From: Arthrobacter woluwensis
Lineage (GTDB): Bacteria; Actinomycetota; Actinomycetes; Actinomycetales; Micrococcaceae
Assembly (NCBI RefSeq): GCF_900105345.1
Contig: NZ_FNSN01000003.1
Location: forward strand, 1,488,001-1,552,000
DNA length: 64,000 nucleotides
Direction: 5' to 3'
Shown: positions 41,317-53,852 of the stretch, one piece after another
How the letters are laid out: every line of letters starts with the position of its first letter
Numbering within the stretch: position 1 is the stretch's first letter
Translations under genes and position numbers: made by a program
The notes under the pieces: model-generated
What the model was told of the DNA's origin: nothing
The model's input: only the letters and a program-made list of their open reading frames with translations
The model's database searches: none

Positions 41317-42768
41317 TCAGACCCGGCTGAGGCCGAACGACGGGGTGCGATGGCTCCAGGGGCGCAGTTCCTCGAGGGCCGCGCCCAGGGAGAACACGGT
41401 CGCGTCGTCGAAGGGATGACCCACGATCTGCACCCCCGTGGGGATGCCGCACGTGGCCATCCCGCTCGGCACCGCGAGCACCGGGCAGCGGTTGGCGATG
41501 TTGAACGGCCCGGTCATGTGAGCCTGCCAGTAGTGCTCCAGGTGGACCCCGTTCACGTCGATGCCGTCGAGGTACAGGCCGTCGGCTTCCAGCGCGGCGA
41601 CGGCGGAGGCGGGACAGAGCAGCGCGTCGAAGCCGGCCATGGCCTCGGCGAGCTGGGCCTGGATCCGTGCCTCGGCGCGGATCCCGTCGAGGAGACGGTC
41701 CCGGGCCGCGGCGGCACGTGCGTCCGCCATGAACCGCCGGGTGTACGGCGCCAGGAGGTGCTCCGAGCCGGCCGTGTCGTCCTCCATGGCCGGTCCCAGG
41801 AGATGGCCGAAATGCGTGAACATGGTCCGACTGATCTCTTCCGTGGTCCACGGCAGGGAGACCTCCTCCACCACGGCGCCGGCGGCCCGCAGTGCCGCTG
41901 CGACCTCGCGGGTGTTGGCCTCGACGTCGGGTTCCACGGGGTAGTCACCGAGCCGCACGCACAGCGCGATGCGGCGGCCCCGGACCGCGTCCACCGCCGA
42001 GCCCGGGAGACTCAGCAGGGGCGGAGGGTCCGCGAGCGTGGCGTGATCACCGGGGTGCCGGCCCGCCAGGACGGAGGCGAGGAGCGCCGTGTCCGCCACG
42101 GTCCGGGCCATGGGTCCGTCGCCGCGGTAGTGGTCCGCGGCCAGGGGCGCCAGCCCCGGAATCCTCCCGTAGGGCGCCTTGAATCCGACCGTGCCCGTGA
42201 AGGAGGCCGGGAGGCGGGTGGAGCCGGCGATGTCCGACGCCGTGGCGAGCGGCGACATCCCCGCGGCCAGCGCGGCCCCCGCCCCGCCGGACGACCCGCC
42301 GGGTGAGTACCGCGGGTTCCACGGGTTCCGGGTGACTCCCCAGAGCGGGCTGTGGGTGACGGTGGCGCAGCTGTACTCAGGGGTGGTCGTCCGGGCGTGG
42401 ACGATACCGCCGGCCGCGCGGATCCGTTCGATGACGGGGTGGTCATGCTCCGCGATCACATCCCGGTGGGCCACCAGCCCCTGCGACAGGGTGTGGCCGG
42501 CAATCCCGTGCTTCTCCTTCGCCGCCACGGGAAGGCCGAGCAGCGGGGTGATGCCGCGCCCTCGGGCGTAGCGGTCGGCGGCCTCCCGGGCGGAGGCGAG
42601 CGCCGTGTCGAAGAGCCTTTCGCTGAGGGCGTTGACGGCGTCGTCGACGTCCTCGATGCGTGTGATCAGCGCTTCCATCAGCTCGACCGGGGAGAGCTCC
42701 CGGCTCCGGAAGAGGCGGAGTGCCGTGGTGGCGTCCAGCCGGTGCAGTTCGGCGGAGCCGCCCGTCAC
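41317..42768 (-). CDS. Amidase-signature amidohydrolase
   Basis: A 483-residue amidase with the Ser-cisSer-Lys triad: Lys in PVAAKEKHG, SPGGSSGGAGAALAAG and DIAGSTRLPA. It hydrolyses an amide of unknown identity. GTG 42768 overlaps the stop of the carbamoylase gene (GTGA), so it is translated with it and is the last gene of the unit. Glutamyl-tRNA amidotransferase A is ruled out by context and by the lack of GatB/GatC. Confidence 0.88.
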   Translation of the reverse strand: MTGGSAELHRLDATTALRLFRSRELSPVELMEALITRIEDVDDAVNALSERLFDTALASAREAADRYARGRGITPLLGLPVAAKEKHGIAGHTLSQGLVAHRDVIAEHDHPVIERIRAAGGIVHARTTTPEYSCATVTHSPLWGVTRNPWNPRYSPGGSSGGAGAALAAGMSPLATASDIAGSTRLPASFTGTVGFKAPYGRIPGLAPLAADHYRGDGPMARTVADTALLASVLAGRHPGDHATLADPPPLLSLPGSAVDAVRGRRIALCVRLGDYPVEPDVEANTREVAAALRAAGAVVEEVSLPWTTEEISRTMFTHFGHLLGPAMEDDTAGSEHLLAPYTRRFMADARAAAARDRLLDGIRAEARIQAQLAEAMAGFDALLCPASAVAALEADGLYLDGIDVNGVHLEHYWQAHMTGPFNIANRCPVLAVPSGMATCGIPTGVQIVGHPFDDATVFSLGAALEELRPWSHRTPSFGLSRV

Positions 42769-43997
42769 GAGAGGGCCCCGGAGACGAGTTCGCGGGCCAC
42801 CCCGGTGAGCATGGCGAGGCCGGCGGTCATGTCGGCGTCCGTGGAGAACTCGCGCTCGCAATGCGAGACGCCGTCCACGCTCGGGATGAACAGCATCACC
42901 GTGGGGGTCATCGTGTTGAGCGCCACCGAATCATGACCGGCCATCGTCTGGATGCGGCGGGCGGACAGGCCGAGATTCGCCGCGACCTTCTCGGAGAGTT
43001 CCAGACCGTTCTCCGGGAAACGGCGGATCGGGCGGATGTCGAAGTCCTTCACGGTGATGGTGAGGTCGTGCTCCCGGGCCAGCCGGTCGATGTCCCGGAG
43101 AAGACTCTCCCGGGCCGCCGCCACGATCGCGGGATCGCCGGAGCGCAGATCGGCCACGAGGTGAACCCTCCGTGCCACGACGATGGGGGAGTTGGGCTCC
43201 AGGGTCAGCTGCCCCACGGAGGAGACCAGCGCCTCCTCCGGGAAGTCGCCCGTCACGTCGTGCACCTGGAGGATGATCTTGGCTGCCGCCACGAGGGCGT
43301 CGTGCCGGTCCGCCATGGCGGTGGCCCCGGTGTGGGACTGTTCGCCCAGCACCTCGATGTCCAGTTTCTGGGTGTACCAGCTCGAGTCGACCAAGCCGAT
43401 CGTGTGCCCCTCGCGCTCCAGGATGCGGCCCTGCTCGATGTGGATCTCGGCGTATCCGGCCACGTCCGGACCCTCGTCCGTGCCGAGGTACCCGATCATG
43501 TCCAGCGCCTGGCGGACTGCCGTGCCCTCCACGTCGCGGACCCGGAGCATCTCATCCCGTTCGAAGAGCCCCGCGAAGACGGAGCTGCCCATGATACTCG
43601 GGGCGAAGCGGCTGCCTTCCTCGTTGAACCAGTTGACCACCGCGAGATTGAACCGGGGGCGCTCGCCGGACGCGGACACTTCGGCGTCGAGCGCCTTGGC
43701 GGCATGCAGCGCGGCGAGGACACCGTAGGCGCCATCGAAGCGGCCGGCGAGTGGCTGGCTGTCCAGATGCGAGCCCAGCAGGATGTACGGGGCGCCGGGA
43801 GTCCATTCGAGCAGGCCGAACATATTGCCGATGCCGTCCACGCGGAGCTCCCACCCGGCGTCGCGGATGGCGCCGGCGAACCAGTCACGGGTCTGGCGGT
43901 CGGTGTCGGTCGCGGCCTGGCGTTCGACGCCGTGGCGCGGCGTCGCGCCGATGGTCGCCACGTGGTGGAAGTCGCTGAGGAATTCGGAAGCATTCAT
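42765..43997 (-). CDS. M20-family N-carbamoyl-amino-acid/ureide amidohydrolase
   Basis: A 410-residue dinuclear zinc hydrolase of the hydantoinase/carbamoylase group. Metal ligands are visible in GSHLDSQP (His and Asp), GRFDGAYGVLAALHA, NEEGSRFAPS (Glu pair), EIHIEQGRILE and DGVSHCEREFS. Such enzymes release CO2 and NH3 from N-carbamoyl amino acids, ureidoglycolate or allantoate. Coupled to an amidase and an MHS transporter, it suggests uptake and nitrogen use of a carbamoylated or amide compound. Confidence 0.9.
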   Translation of the reverse strand: MNASEFLSDFHHVATIGATPRHGVERQAATDTDRQTRDWFAGAIRDAGWELRVDGIGNMFGLLEWTPGAPYILLGSHLDSQPLAGRFDGAYGVLAALHAAKALDAEVSASGERPRFNLAVVNWFNEEGSRFAPSIMGSSVFAGLFERDEMLRVRDVEGTAVRQALDMIGYLGTDEGPDVAGYAEIHIEQGRILEREGHTIGLVDSSWYTQKLDIEVLGEQSHTGATAMADRHDALVAAAKIILQVHDVTGDFPEEALVSSVGQLTLEPNSPIVVARRVHLVADLRSGDPAIVAAARESLLRDIDRLAREHDLTITVKDFDIRPIRRFPENGLELSEKVAANLGLSARRIQTMAGHDSVALNTMTPTVMLFIPSVDGVSHCEREFSTDADMTAGLAMLTGVARELVSGALS

Positions 43998-44036
43998 GAG
44001 CTTCTCCTTTGTCGTGAAGGCGTGAAGGAAGGTGAG

Positions 44037-45440
44037 TCAGCCGAGGCGCCCGCGGGTCTCGGGGACCTTGGTGAACAGAAGCAGCAGGAGCACGACGGCG
44101 GCGGCCGCCGCCATGTACACGCCCGGCATGAAGGGCACGCCGCTCGCTCCGACCAGGGCTGTGCCGATGAACGGCGCCGTGCCGCCGAAGAGGGCGTAGG
44201 CGACGTTGTAACTGACGGCGGCCGAGGTGAAACGTGTCCTGGTCGTGAAGATCTCGACGAAGAAGGTGTAGCAGCCGCCGCCGTAGACGCAGAGGGCCAC
44301 CACGAAGAGGGACTGGCCCAGGAGGGCGAGCATCGTGTCGCCGCTCGTGACGAGGGCGAAGCTCGGCACCGACAGGACGGCGAGCGCGGCGGCCCCCGCG
44401 ATGAGCAGGGGCTTCCGGCCGAACCGGTCGCTGAGCCGTCCGCCGAACGGGAGCAGGATCGCGTACAGGGCCAGGGCAGAGGCGTTCACCAGAAGGGACT
44501 GTTCCCGCGTGAGGTGCCCCGCGGTCTGGACGTAGGAGACGAAGTAGGCGGAGAGGAAGTAGAAGCCCATGGCCGTCAGGCCCATGACGATGATGACCTG
44601 CACCATGCGGAGACCGTTCTCGCGGAACGCGGCGCGGACGGGGCTGAACTCGGGGTCCCGTTCGGCGCGTGCCTGGTGGAACGCTTCGCTCTCCTCGGTC
44701 CGGCTGCGGATCCACACCCCGACCAGGGCCAGTGGCAGCGCCAGCAGGAACGGCAGGCGCCAGCCCCAGGAAGTGAACGCCTCGTCGGGCAGGGAGCGGC
44801 TGAGCAGAAGGATCATGCCGCCGGCCACCACGGAGGGGAGGGCCGTCGCGGCGATGGTGATGTTGAGCCAGAAGGCCCGCTTGCGCACGGGGGCGTGCTC
44901 GAAGACGAAGGACGGCGCTCCCACGGATTCGCCGCCGGCCGAGAACCCCTGGATGAGCCGGCACAGCACGAGCAGCGCGGGCGCCCACGGGCCGATCTGC
45001 GCATAGCCCGGCAGCATGCCCATCAGGGCCGTGGCCCCGCCGATCGCCATGAGCGTGATGGTGAGGACCCGGCGGCGTCCGATGCGGTCGCCGAGCGCGC
45101 CGAAGAACAGGCCGCCCAGGGGCCGCACCACGAAGGCGACGCCGAAGGTCGCGAAGGTGGCGAGCAGGCCGACCACCGGATTTCCGCTCGGGAAGAACAA
45201 CTGGGAGAAGATGACGGCGGTGAGGCCGTACAGGGTGAAATCGTAGAACTCGATGAACTGGCCGACGCTTCCTCCGAGGAGGACCCGCCGCTGCATGACG
45301 GTGCTCTTGCCGGCTGCGGCGGTGGCTGCGGCTGTGATGGTGGGGGCTGGGGGTTCCGTGGTGCTCCCGGAGGGGGTTCCGGTGAGGTCGACGGCGTGCT
45401 TCAGGACCATGGGGATCTCCTTTGAAGGACTTGCCATCAA
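44037..45440 (-). CDS. MHS-family MFS transporter
   Basis: A 467-residue MFS symporter with 12 helices. The metabolite:H+ symporter signature is clear: FIEFYDFTLYGLTAVIFS in helix 1, RPLGGLFFGALGDRIGRRRV in loop 2-3, and GFSAGGESVGAPSFVFEHAP. It usually carries carboxylates, betaines or aromatic acids. Here it is between a LysR gene and the carbamoylase/amidase pair and likely imports their substrate. Confidence 0.9.
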   Translation of the reverse strand: MMASPSKEIPMVLKHAVDLTGTPSGSTTEPPAPTITAAATAAAGKSTVMQRRVLLGGSVGQFIEFYDFTLYGLTAVIFSQLFFPSGNPVVGLLATFATFGVAFVVRPLGGLFFGALGDRIGRRRVLTITLMAIGGATALMGMLPGYAQIGPWAPALLVLCRLIQGFSAGGESVGAPSFVFEHAPVRKRAFWLNITIAATALPSVVAGGMILLLSRSLPDEAFTSWGWRLPFLLALPLALVGVWIRSRTEESEAFHQARAERDPEFSPVRAAFRENGLRMVQVIIVMGLTAMGFYFLSAYFVSYVQTAGHLTREQSLLVNASALALYAILLPFGGRLSDRFGRKPLLIAGAAALAVLSVPSFALVTSGDTMLALLGQSLFVVALCVYGGGCYTFFVEIFTTRTRFTSAAVSYNVAYALFGGTAPFIGTALVGASGVPFMPGVYMAAAAAVVLLLLLFTKVPETRGRLG

Positions 45441-45502
45441 CGATCAGTGGCGCGGATCACATCTGTCTAATTGATTGTTTTTAGTCCTCTTATAGATTTC
45501 CT

Positions 45503-46429
45503 TTATGAGTCGGGTGAGCCGGCCCGTCCATAGATGAGCCGGCAGGTCTCCTCGAACGCGAGGGCGCGGCGCGTGGCCTGCACTCCTGCGGGGCGCACCA
45601 GCATCACCTCGATGGGAGGGAAGTCATCGCTCAGTTCCAGGGCGACGACCCGGCCGCCGGAATACGTGCGGTCATTGTGGAGGCGCTGATTGAGGACGGC
45701 GTAACCGTGGCCCTTGGCGACGAAAGAGCGCACCGTCTCGTAGCCCGAGAAGCGGTGACGCACCCGCGGGCTGATCCCGGCGCTCCGGTACAGCCGTTCG
45801 TAGTATTCGCGGCTGTGCGGGAGATCCAGCACGATCGCCGGATCGTCCTTCAGCTCGCGCAGCGCGATCCGGCTCCGACCGGCGACGGCGAGCGGGTGGT
45901 CCGCGTAGACGAGGACGTGCGGCGGGATCCGTTCCAGCACTTCGAAGGTGAAGCCGGAGCCGAGCCCGAGCCCGTACATCAGCGCGACGTCGCACTCGCC
46001 GCGGAGCAGCACCTCCTGGAGGCGGGCGAGGTCGGCCTCCACGATCGACACCGACACCTCGGGGTGTTCGGCTTCGAACGCCTGCAGGATGGTCGGGAGG
46101 CGGAACGGTGCGAGCGGTGCGAAGACCCCGAGTTTCAGTTCGCCGCTGAGGGAGGCGGACATGCCGTTGACGGACTCGTAGAGTGAATCGGCCTGCTCGA
46201 GGATCGGTTTGAGGTCCTGGGCGAGCTGACGTCCACTCGCCGTGAGTCGCACCCCGCGCGGCCGCTGGCGGACCAGCAATTGGGTCTGCAGGGCGGACTG
46301 GAGCTGCGCCATCGCCGTGGACAGGGCGGGCTGTGAGATGTTCAGGGCCTGCGCGGCGGCCGTCATGTTCTGGAGTTCGGCGACGACCGCGAAGTAGCGC
46401 AGCTGGGTCAGCGTGAAGGGGCGTGACAT
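45503..46429 (-). CDS. LysR-family transcriptional regulator
   Basis: A 308-residue LysR protein with its N-terminal helix-turn-helix (FTLTQLRYFAVVAELQNMTA, QPALSTAMAQLQSALQTQLL) and a C-terminal substrate-binding domain. It precedes the MFS-carbamoylase-amidase genes on the same strand with a 62-nt A/T-rich gap and most likely activates them in the presence of their substrate. Same-strand placement is less usual than divergent, so it could also be read into the operon. Confidence 0.9.
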   Translation of the reverse strand: MSRPFTLTQLRYFAVVAELQNMTAAAQALNISQPALSTAMAQLQSALQTQLLVRQRPRGVRLTASGRQLAQDLKPILEQADSLYESVNGMSASLSGELKLGVFAPLAPFRLPTILQAFEAEHPEVSVSIVEADLARLQEVLLRGECDVALMYGLGLGSGFTFEVLERIPPHVLVYADHPLAVAGRSRIALRELKDDPAIVLDLPHSREYYERLYRSAGISPRVRHRFSGYETVRSFVAKGHGYAVLNQRLHNDRTYSGGRVVALELSDDFPPIEVMLVRPAGVQATRRALAFEETCRLIYGRAGSPDS

Positions 46430-46504
46430 GCCTCCATGGTGGCATCCCGGTCATCCCGCCGCGCCTCCTGACCGGCCGTCTGGTCAGCCGCGTGCCCCGG
46501 GCGG

Positions 46505-46510
46505 TAGCGT
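46505..46510 (+). promoter_or_regulatory. -10-like box of the alcohol dehydrogenase gene (TAGCGT)
   Basis: TAGCGT lies 7 nt before ATG 46518, in the divergent gap with the LysR gene. Confidence 0.35.
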
Positions 46511-46517
46511 TTCGGGT

Positions 46518-47681
46518 ATGACTCCCGGACGTCCCGTGCCCCCTCCGCTGGGCAGGCCTCTTCCCGATCTCGACTCCCCGCTCGGCGATCCGCGCGACGA
46601 CGAAGGGCGGCTGGTCGCGGCCCTCGGCGCCCGCTCGGCGGAGGGCGGCCTGGAACCGGTCACGCTGGCGCGGAGGGCCCCGGCTCCCGACGACGTCGAG
46701 ATCCTGATCGAGTTCTGCGGCCTGTGCCATTCGGACGTCCACTCGACCCGTGGCGAGTGGGGGAGCGCGAACTATCCGCTGGTCCCCGGCCACGAGATCG
46801 TGGGCCGGGTCCTGCGCGTGGGGCCCGCGGTCACGGACTTCGCCGTCGGGGACCGTGTGGGCGTGGGGTGCATGGTGGACTCCTGCCGGGAGTGCGAGGC
46901 CTGCGAGGACGGCCTGGAGCAGTACTGCTCCCGCGGCATGGTGGGGACCTACGGGGCCACTGATGTGCGGCACGGGAACGAGCGGACCCAGGGCGGCTAC
47001 GCGCGGACCGTCGTGGTGGACCGGAACTACGTGCTGCGCGTGCCCGAATCCCTCGACCCCGCCGCTGCGGCGCCGCTGCTCTGCGCGGGGATCACGACGT
47101 ACTCGCCCCTGCGCCATGCCGGCGTCGAGGCAGGCGACGACGTCGGCGTCGTCGGGCTGGGCGGGCTCGGCCACATGGCCGTGAAGCTGGCCAAGGCCAT
47201 GGGCGCCACGGTCACGGTCTTCACCACCTTGGAGTCGAAGCGGCAGGCGGCGGCCGCGCTCGGCGCGGACCGCGTGGTCAACTCCCGCGACGAGGAACAG
47301 ATGCGGGACGCCTCGGACTCCGTGGACGTCATCATCGACACCGTCGCGGCGCCGCATGATCTCAACGCCCTGCTGCGGACCCTCCGGCGGGACGGCGTGA
47401 TCTATCAGCTCGGCCTCCCGTCCGGCGAGATGCCTCCCGTGGACCCCGGACTGCTCATCCGCAAGCGGGCGGCCTACGCGGGGTCTCTGATCGGCGGGAT
47501 CGCGGAGACCCAGGAGATGCTCGATTTCTGCGCGGAGCACTCGCTCACGAGCGACATCGAACTGGTCGGCGCGGAGCAGGTCAACCAGGCCTTCGACCGG
47601 ATGGTGGCCGGTGACGTGAAGTACCGTTTTGTCCTGGACAACAGCACATTGCAGCCCGCAGGGAAGGAAGCAGACGCGTGA
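46518..47681 (+). CDS. Zinc-dependent alcohol dehydrogenase, CAD/YahK type
   Basis: A 387-residue medium-chain dehydrogenase. Catalytic zinc site CGLCHSDVH and GHEIVGRV; structural zinc Cys set in CRECEACEDGLEQYC; cofactor motif GLGGLGHMAVKLA. The pattern resembles cinnamyl-alcohol dehydrogenase and YahK/AdhC enzymes using NADPH and aldehydes. Residues 1-45 extend beyond the core. A HIT-family gene overlaps its stop by 4 nt. Confidence 0.9.
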   Translation: MTPGRPVPPPLGRPLPDLDSPLGDPRDDEGRLVAALGARSAEGGLEPVTLARRAPAPDDVEILIEFCGLCHSDVHSTRGEWGSANYPLVPGHEIVGRVLRVGPAVTDFAVGDRVGVGCMVDSCRECEACEDGLEQYCSRGMVGTYGATDVRHGNERTQGGYARTVVVDRNYVLRVPESLDPAAAAPLLCAGITTYSPLRHAGVEAGDDVGVVGLGGLGHMAVKLAKAMGATVTVFTTLESKRQAAAALGADRVVNSRDEEQMRDASDSVDVIIDTVAAPHDLNALLRTLRRDGVIYQLGLPSGEMPPVDPGLLIRKRAAYAGSLIGGIAETQEMLDFCAEHSLTSDIELVGAEQVNQAFDRMVAGDVKYRFVLDNSTLQPAGKEADA

Positions 47682-48106
47682 GCACGCTCTTCACCAAGAT
47701 CATCAACGGCGACATCCCCGGACGGTTCGTCTGGCGCGACCCGGAGGTGGTCGCCTTCCTCTCGATCGGCCCGCTGGCCCCCGGCCACACCCTCGTCGTC
47801 CCGGTGGAGGAGGTCGACCGCTGGACCGACGCCTCGCCGGAGACCCTCGCGAAGGCCATGATCGTGGCCCAGCGGATCGGCAAGGTCCAGGTGGAGGCCT
47901 TCGGCTCGGAGCGGGCAGGCCTCCTGGTGGCCGGCTACGAGATCGACCACCTGCACGTGCACGTGTGGCCGTCGAACTCGATGAAGGATTACGACTTCGC
48001 CGCGGTGGACACCGACCCGGATCCCGCGGAGCTGGAAGCCAACGCGGAGAAGATCCGCGAGGGCCTGCGTGCGGCGGGCTACGCCGAGTTCGTCCCGGAG
48101 GCGTGA
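47678..48106 (+). CDS. HIT-family nucleotide hydrolase-like protein
   Basis: A 142-residue histidine-triad protein. The triad is DHLHVHVWP (H-x-H-x-H), and the N-terminus FTKIINGDIPGRFVW is typical. HIT proteins remove groups from nucleoside phosphates; the substrate is unknown. GTG 47678 overlaps the alcohol dehydrogenase stop (GTGA). Confidence 0.9.
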   Translation: MSTLFTKIINGDIPGRFVWRDPEVVAFLSIGPLAPGHTLVVPVEEVDRWTDASPETLAKAMIVAQRIGKVQVEAFGSERAGLLVAGYEIDHLHVHVWPSNSMKDYDFAAVDTDPDPAELEANAEKIREGLRAAGYAEFVPEA

Positions 48107-48117
48107 GGCCTTAAACC

Positions 48118-48189
48118 CATCGACCGCTCCACAGGACGCGCATCTCCCCGGTTTTCCGGGGATTCCAGCATCCTGTGGAGCGGTCGATG
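48118..48189. repeat. Intergenic palindrome between HIT and fabH-like genes
   Basis: 19-bp perfect outer arms (CATCGACCGCTCCACAGGA) enclose a second stem (CCCCGG-TTTT-CCGGGG). The sequence is unrelated to the 25407/39116 pair. It lies exactly between convergent genes, so it may act as a bidirectional terminator despite lacking long U-runs. Confidence 0.7.
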
Positions 48190-48201
48190 CGGGGAGGGCT
48201 G

Positions 48202-49185
48202 TTACTTCTTGCGCGGGGTCATGGCGACCATGCCCGCGAACGTGAAGCCGCCGCCGAAGCCGAAGAGCAGGGCCGGGACGTCGGACGGGATCTTGCCCGC
48301 GTGCCACCACTTGCTGTAGCCGAGGGGGACGCTCGCGGCGGACGTGTTGCCGGACTCGGTCACGTCCGTCACCACCACCTTGTCGGTGAGGCCGAGGACC
48401 TGTGCCATGGGCTCGATGATGCGCAGATTCGCCTGGTGCGTCACAAGGACCTCGATGTCCTCCATCTGCAGCCCGGCGCGCTCGACGGCGGCGCGGGCGT
48501 GTTTCTCCGCATCCTTGAGCGCCCAGCGGAGCACCTCACGGCCGTTCTGCCAGAACTTGTTGGTGGGCGGCGCGATCAGCACGGCGTCGGCGAGGTCGCC
48601 CTTGGAGCCCCACACCACGGGGCCGATGCGCGGCTCGTCGGTCGCGCCGATCACCATGGCGCCCGCGCCGTCGGCGGTGAGCACGGCGGTGCTGCGGTCG
48701 GTCCAGTCCGTGACCTTGGAGAGCGTCTCGGCCCCCAGGACGAGGGCGTGGCTCGCGGTGCCGGAGCGGATCGACTGGTCCGCCAGGCCGAGCGCGTACT
48801 CGAAGCCCGAACAGGCCGTGTTGATGTCGATGATGCCCGGGCCACGCTTGGCGTTGCCGAGCCCCAGAGCCTGTGCCACGCGGCCGGCCGTGTTGGGGGA
48901 GCGTTCCGCCGCGGTGGTGGTGGCCACGATGACCAGGTCGATCTGCTCGGCGGCGATCCCGGAGTCCTCCAGGGCCATGCGGGCCGCGGGGATGGCCAGG
49001 TCCTTGACCGTCTCCTCCTCACCGGCGATGTGCCGGGTGACGATGCCGGTCCGCTGACGGATCCATTCGTCGGAGGTCTCCATCATCCCCTCGAGTTCAT
49101 GGTTGTCCATGACCCGTTCCGGCTGGGCATGGCCGAGGCCGAGAATTTCAGTGCCGGCGTTCGGCGCAGGGAAGCTGAGCTTCAT
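48202..49185 (-). CDS. Beta-ketoacyl-ACP synthase III family enzyme
   Basis: A 327-residue thiolase-fold condensing enzyme of the FabH type. Catalytic Cys in NTACSGFEYA (about 124), His in THQANLRI (about 255) and Asn in ESGNTSAAS (about 285) are all present. FabH starts fatty acid synthesis from acyl-CoA and malonyl-ACP. Isolation from fabD/acpP/fabF genes here and the N-terminal NAGTEILGLG make an alternative starter or polyketide-type role possible. ATG 49185 has an AGGACTC-like ribosome site. Confidence 0.85.
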   Translation of the reverse strand: MKLSFPAPNAGTEILGLGHAQPERVMDNHELEGMMETSDEWIRQRTGIVTRHIAGEEETVKDLAIPAARMALEDSGIAAEQIDLVIVATTTAAERSPNTAGRVAQALGLGNAKRGPGIIDINTACSGFEYALGLADQSIRSGTASHALVLGAETLSKVTDWTDRSTAVLTADGAGAMVIGATDEPRIGPVVWGSKGDLADAVLIAPPTNKFWQNGREVLRWALKDAEKHARAAVERAGLQMEDIEVLVTHQANLRIIEPMAQVLGLTDKVVVTDVTESGNTSAASVPLGYSKWWHAGKIPSDVPALLFGFGGGFTFAGMVAMTPRKK

Positions 49186-49288
49186 ATGGAGTCCTTAGGT
49201 TGCGGATGGGCGGACCATCCAAGTTTATTTGACCGGGCCGCATCCTGGCTTCCATGACGTCCGGTGCGGAGGGTCAGGGTGAGGAAGG

Positions 49289-53362
<4,074 letters not shown>

Positions 53363-53618
53363 GACCTGATCAGTCTAGTTGTCCCGGATCGCCCGGCTGA
53401 ATGGAATGCTGCAGCGCGGGGGGGCCGGAGTGGCCGAGGTGCTCTGCTTGCTTTCCCCGCGCTCTGTGGCCGGGTGACGCGGGGGTTGTGGCGAGGGGCT
53501 CCTTGACGCAAGCTGCCGCACCTCCGCCGCTCCGGCTGCGCCGATCGCGCGGTCCTGCCGGGTCGCCGGCGCCTTGCGGACTGCTTGGTCGTGCCGGACT
53601 GGAAATGATCGGAGATGA
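53363..53618. other. Gap between hrpA and the tRNA terminator
   Basis: About 256 nt. I see no start with a ribosome site, no tRNA and no clear repeat. A 107-codon plus-strand frame from 53401 runs across the terminator and the tRNA, so it is not coding. Confidence 0.45.
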
Positions 53619-53652
53619 CGAGAGCCCCGGTTCCGTGGAACCGGGGCTCTCG
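53619..53652 (-). terminator. tRNA-Arg terminator
   Basis: A 16-bp stem (CGAGAGCCCCGGTTCC with its complement) around a 2-nt loop, 8 nt after the encoded CCA on the minus strand. Confidence 0.75.
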
Positions 53653-53659
53653 CTGTATC

Positions 53660-53735
53660 TGGTGCCCTCGATAGGATTCGAACCTACGGCCTTCTGCTCC
53701 GGAGGCAGACGCTCTATCCCCTGAGCTACGAGGGC
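53660..53735 (-). tRNA. tRNA-Arg(CCG)
   Basis: On the minus strand GCCCTCG pairs with CGAGGGC, with D arm GCTC/GAGC, anticodon stem TCTGC/GCAGA and T arm GTAGG-TTCGAAT-CCTAT. The anticodon loop CTCCGGA gives CCG, reading CGG arginine codons. A discriminator A and CCA are encoded (53660-53663). Confidence 0.95.
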
Positions 53736-53852
53736 GGGCCAGGGATCCCGGGGTGGCCCCGGAACGTCCTCGAGCTTAGCAGGAATCCACCTCCGGATGC
53801 GAAATCGGCGCGGCCTGGACGCGCCGACCGCGGACCGGTTCACACGGAAGGG

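Noticed and set aside
42720-45425. 901-codon plus-strand open frame
   Set aside because: Antisense to the carbamoylase and MHS transporter genes; a low-complexity Glu/Gly/Arg/His product.
53401-53724. 107-codon plus-strand frame near the tRNA
   Set aside because: It runs through a clear terminator and into tRNA-Arg; no ribosome site.
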